DNA from: Alphaproteobacteria bacterium
Lineage (GTDB): Bacteria; Pseudomonadota; Alphaproteobacteria; Micropepsales; Micropepsaceae
Direction of reading: 5' to 3'
NCBI GenBank assembly: GCA_947455695.1
Contig: CANGRN010000068.1
Span: forward strand, 1 to 7,250
DNA length: 7,250 bases
The position numbers and the translations under genes are program-made. The notes beneath the pieces are model-generated. The model was not told the origin of the DNA. It saw only the letters and a program-made list of their open reading frames with translations, and ran no database searches. Of this stretch, positions 5,753 through 7,250 are shown in pieces (position 1 is the first letter of the stretch; the number at the start of each line of letters is the position of its first letter).

Positions 5753-7250
5753 ACCGACCAACCCATAGCGCCCAGCCGGCGCTCCTTGCTGCACATGATC
5801 GGCGTGGTGGCCGGCAGCGCCGCCATGTACCACGCCATGACCGAGATGGGTTATGCGGACGAATCCACCTTCAAGGGCCCGGTAAAGCTGTCGCCGCCGC
5901 CGGCCGGCACCTCGGTGCTGATCCTGGGCGCCGGCGTGGCGGGCATGGTCGCGGCCATGGAGCTGCGCGATGCCGGCTACAAAGTGCAGGTGCTGGAATA
6001 CAATAACCGCCCCGGCGGCCGGAACTGGTCACTCTATGGTGGCGACACTTATACCGAGCTTGGCGGCTTCACCCAGAAGGTGGGCTTCGATCCGGGCCAG
6101 TACATCAATCCGGGCCCGTGGCGCCTGCCCTATCACCACCAGGGAATCCTGCATTACGTGAACCGGCTGGGCGTGGCGCTGGAGCCTTTCACTCAGGTCA
6201 ATTTCAACGCCTTTGTCCATTCCACCAACGCCTATGGCGGCAAGCCGCAGCGCTATCGCCAGGTGCAGGCCGACTTCCATGGCCATGTCGCCGAACTGCT
6301 GGCCAAGACCACCAAGCAGGGCGCGCTGGACCAGTCGGTGAGCAAGCAGGACCGCGAGATGCTGATGGTGGCGCTGCAGAACTGGGGCGCGCTGAACGGC
6401 AATTACGAATATGGCAAGAGCATCGAGACTTCGCTGCGCCGTGGCTTCGACGTGGACCCCGGCGGCGGGCTGAACTCGGTGCCGATGCCGTCCGAGCCGC
6501 AGGCGCTGAGCGAAGTGGTGCAGTCGGGACTGTGGGCTGCCATCGGCGCCAGCTGCAATTACGAGATGCAGAGCGCCATCTTCCAGCCCAAGGGCGGCAT
6601 GGGGATGATCGGCAAGGCCTTCGGCAAGGAACTGGGGCCGCTGATCCAGTACAATGCCAAGGTCATCGAGATCAAACAGGACGAGAAGGGCGTTACCGCC
6701 ACCTATATCGACAGCCGCAGCGGCGGGGAAAAGCGCACTGCCAGCGCCGACTGGTGCGTCTGCACCATTCCCGCCTCGATCCTGACCCAGATCCCCATGA
6801 ATGTGGGCGCGCCGATGAAGAACGCCATCAACCAGCTGTCCTATTCGGCGGCGCTGAAGGTGGGCTTGCAGTTCAAGCGTCGCTTCTGGGAGCAGGACGA
6901 CAAGATCTATGGTGGCATCAGCTACACCAACCAGCCTAACGGCACGATCAGCTATCCGATGTGGGATTACTTCTCCAAGGGCAAGGGCGTTGTGCTGGGC
7001 GCCTATACCTTCGGCCAGGCGGCCTACCTCGCCGCCGCCAAGTCGCCGGAAGACCGCATCAAGGACGCGCTGGAATACGGCTCCAAGGTCCATCCGCAAT
7101 ACAAGGAAGAGTTCGATTGCGGCGTGGCCGTGGCCTGGCACCGCGTGCCCTGGACCTTGGGCTGCGCCGGCGCCTGGACCGAGCCGGCGCGCGCCGTCCA
7201 TTACGACAATCTTTGCGCGCTGGACGGGCGCATCGTGCTGGCGGGCGAAC
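5750..7250 (+). CDS. Flavin amine oxidase family protein B, Tat-exported, paralogue of A (3' end outside window)
   Basis: The frame is open from TTG at 5750 to the window end (500 full codons) and stops at the LAGE motif. By comparison with A, only about 30 residues are missing. It aligns with A without gaps, with about 382 of 500 residues identical by hand count. It has the same twin-arginine-type start (SRRSLLH, cleavage near GYA-36), GAGVAG FAD motif (60-65), E83, RPGGR (87-91), MAO-type lysine K370 and C472. Identity is near complete at the FAD site and lowest at about residues 200-270 (roughly half identical), within the part that lines the substrate pocket in this family. B therefore probably does the same chemistry on a different amine or amino acid. 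It follows the cytochrome c gene by 71 nt and probably shares it as electron acceptor. Whether more genes follow cannot be seen. Confidence 0.93.
   Translation, partial: MTDQPIAPSRRSLLHMIGVVAGSAAMYHAMTEMGYADESTFKGPVKLSPPPAGTSVLILGAGVAGMVAAMELRDAGYKVQVLEYNNRPGGRNWSLYGGDTYTELGGFTQKVGFDPGQYINPGPWRLPYHHQGILHYVNRLGVALEPFTQVNFNAFVHSTNAYGGKPQRYRQVQADFHGHVAELLAKTTKQGALDQSVSKQDREMLMVALQNWGALNGNYEYGKSIETSLRRGFDVDPGGGLNSVPMPSEPQALSEVVQSGLWAAIGASCNYEMQSAIFQPKGGMGMIGKAFGKELGPLIQYNAKVIEIKQDEKGVTATYIDSRSGGEKRTASADWCVCTIPASILTQIPMNVGAPMKNAINQLSYSAALKVGLQFKRRFWEQDDKIYGGISYTNQPNGTISYPMWDYFSKGKGVVLGAYTFGQAAYLAAAKSPEDRIKDALEYGSKVHPQYKEEFDCGVAVAWHRVPWTLGCAGAWTEPARAVHYDNLCALDGRIVLAGE

Noticed and set aside
6029..7201. 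390-codon open frame on the minus strand, opposite amine oxidase B
   Set aside because: It is the same shadow as opposite paralogue A. Its resemblance to that frame follows from the duplication of the sense gene.
1..7250. CRISPR array, tRNA or rRNA gene, insertion sequence, attachment site
   Set aside because: No regularly spaced repeats, cloverleaf, transposase motif or terminal inverted repeats were seen. The only large repeat is the amine oxidase duplication.

Overview
The window looks like chromosomal DNA of a GC-rich Proteobacterium. GC-rich codon use, several exported proteins and the mix of families suggest an alphaproteobacterium (Sphingomonadales, Caulobacterales or a relative). The taxon is inferred from style only, because no marker gene is present.

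Layout from left to right. (1) 1-786, minus strand: the N-terminal 262 residues of a Sec-exported protein with two VOC (glyoxalase-fold) domains; its C-terminus lies outside the window. (2) 787-1126: a gene-free stretch with a probable promoter for the VOC gene and, just upstream of it, a terminator-like hairpin on the same strand that no visible gene explains. (3) 1127-1693, plus strand: a small exported TPR-repeat protein with a perfect Shine-Dalgarno. It converges on (4) 1783-3357, minus strand: an exported M28-family zinc aminopeptidase with a complete set of metal and catalytic residues. Two hairpins of opposite polarity separate these convergent genes. (5) 3358-3654: a divergent intergenic region with a good sigma70-type promoter for the operon to the right. 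(6) 3655-7250 and beyond, plus strand: an apparent operon of flavin amine oxidase A, a c-type cytochrome, and flavin amine oxidase B, which is cut by the window end.

The last block is the most interesting part. The two flavoproteins are gapless paralogues (about 382 of 500 compared residues identical by hand count). Both carry a twin-arginine-type N-terminus, start at TTG behind the same Shine-Dalgarno, and keep the lysine equivalent to MAO-B Lys296. Between them sits a Sec-exported monohaem cytochrome c, only 2 nt after the first gene. The simplest reading is a periplasmic amine or amino-acid dehydrogenase module in which the cytochrome, rather than O2, takes electrons from both flavoenzymes. 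This resembles what is known for nicotine oxidoreductase NicA2 and its cytochrome CycN. The paralogues differ most at residues about 200-270, so they may act on different substrates while sharing one electron acceptor. The substrate cannot be told from sequence.
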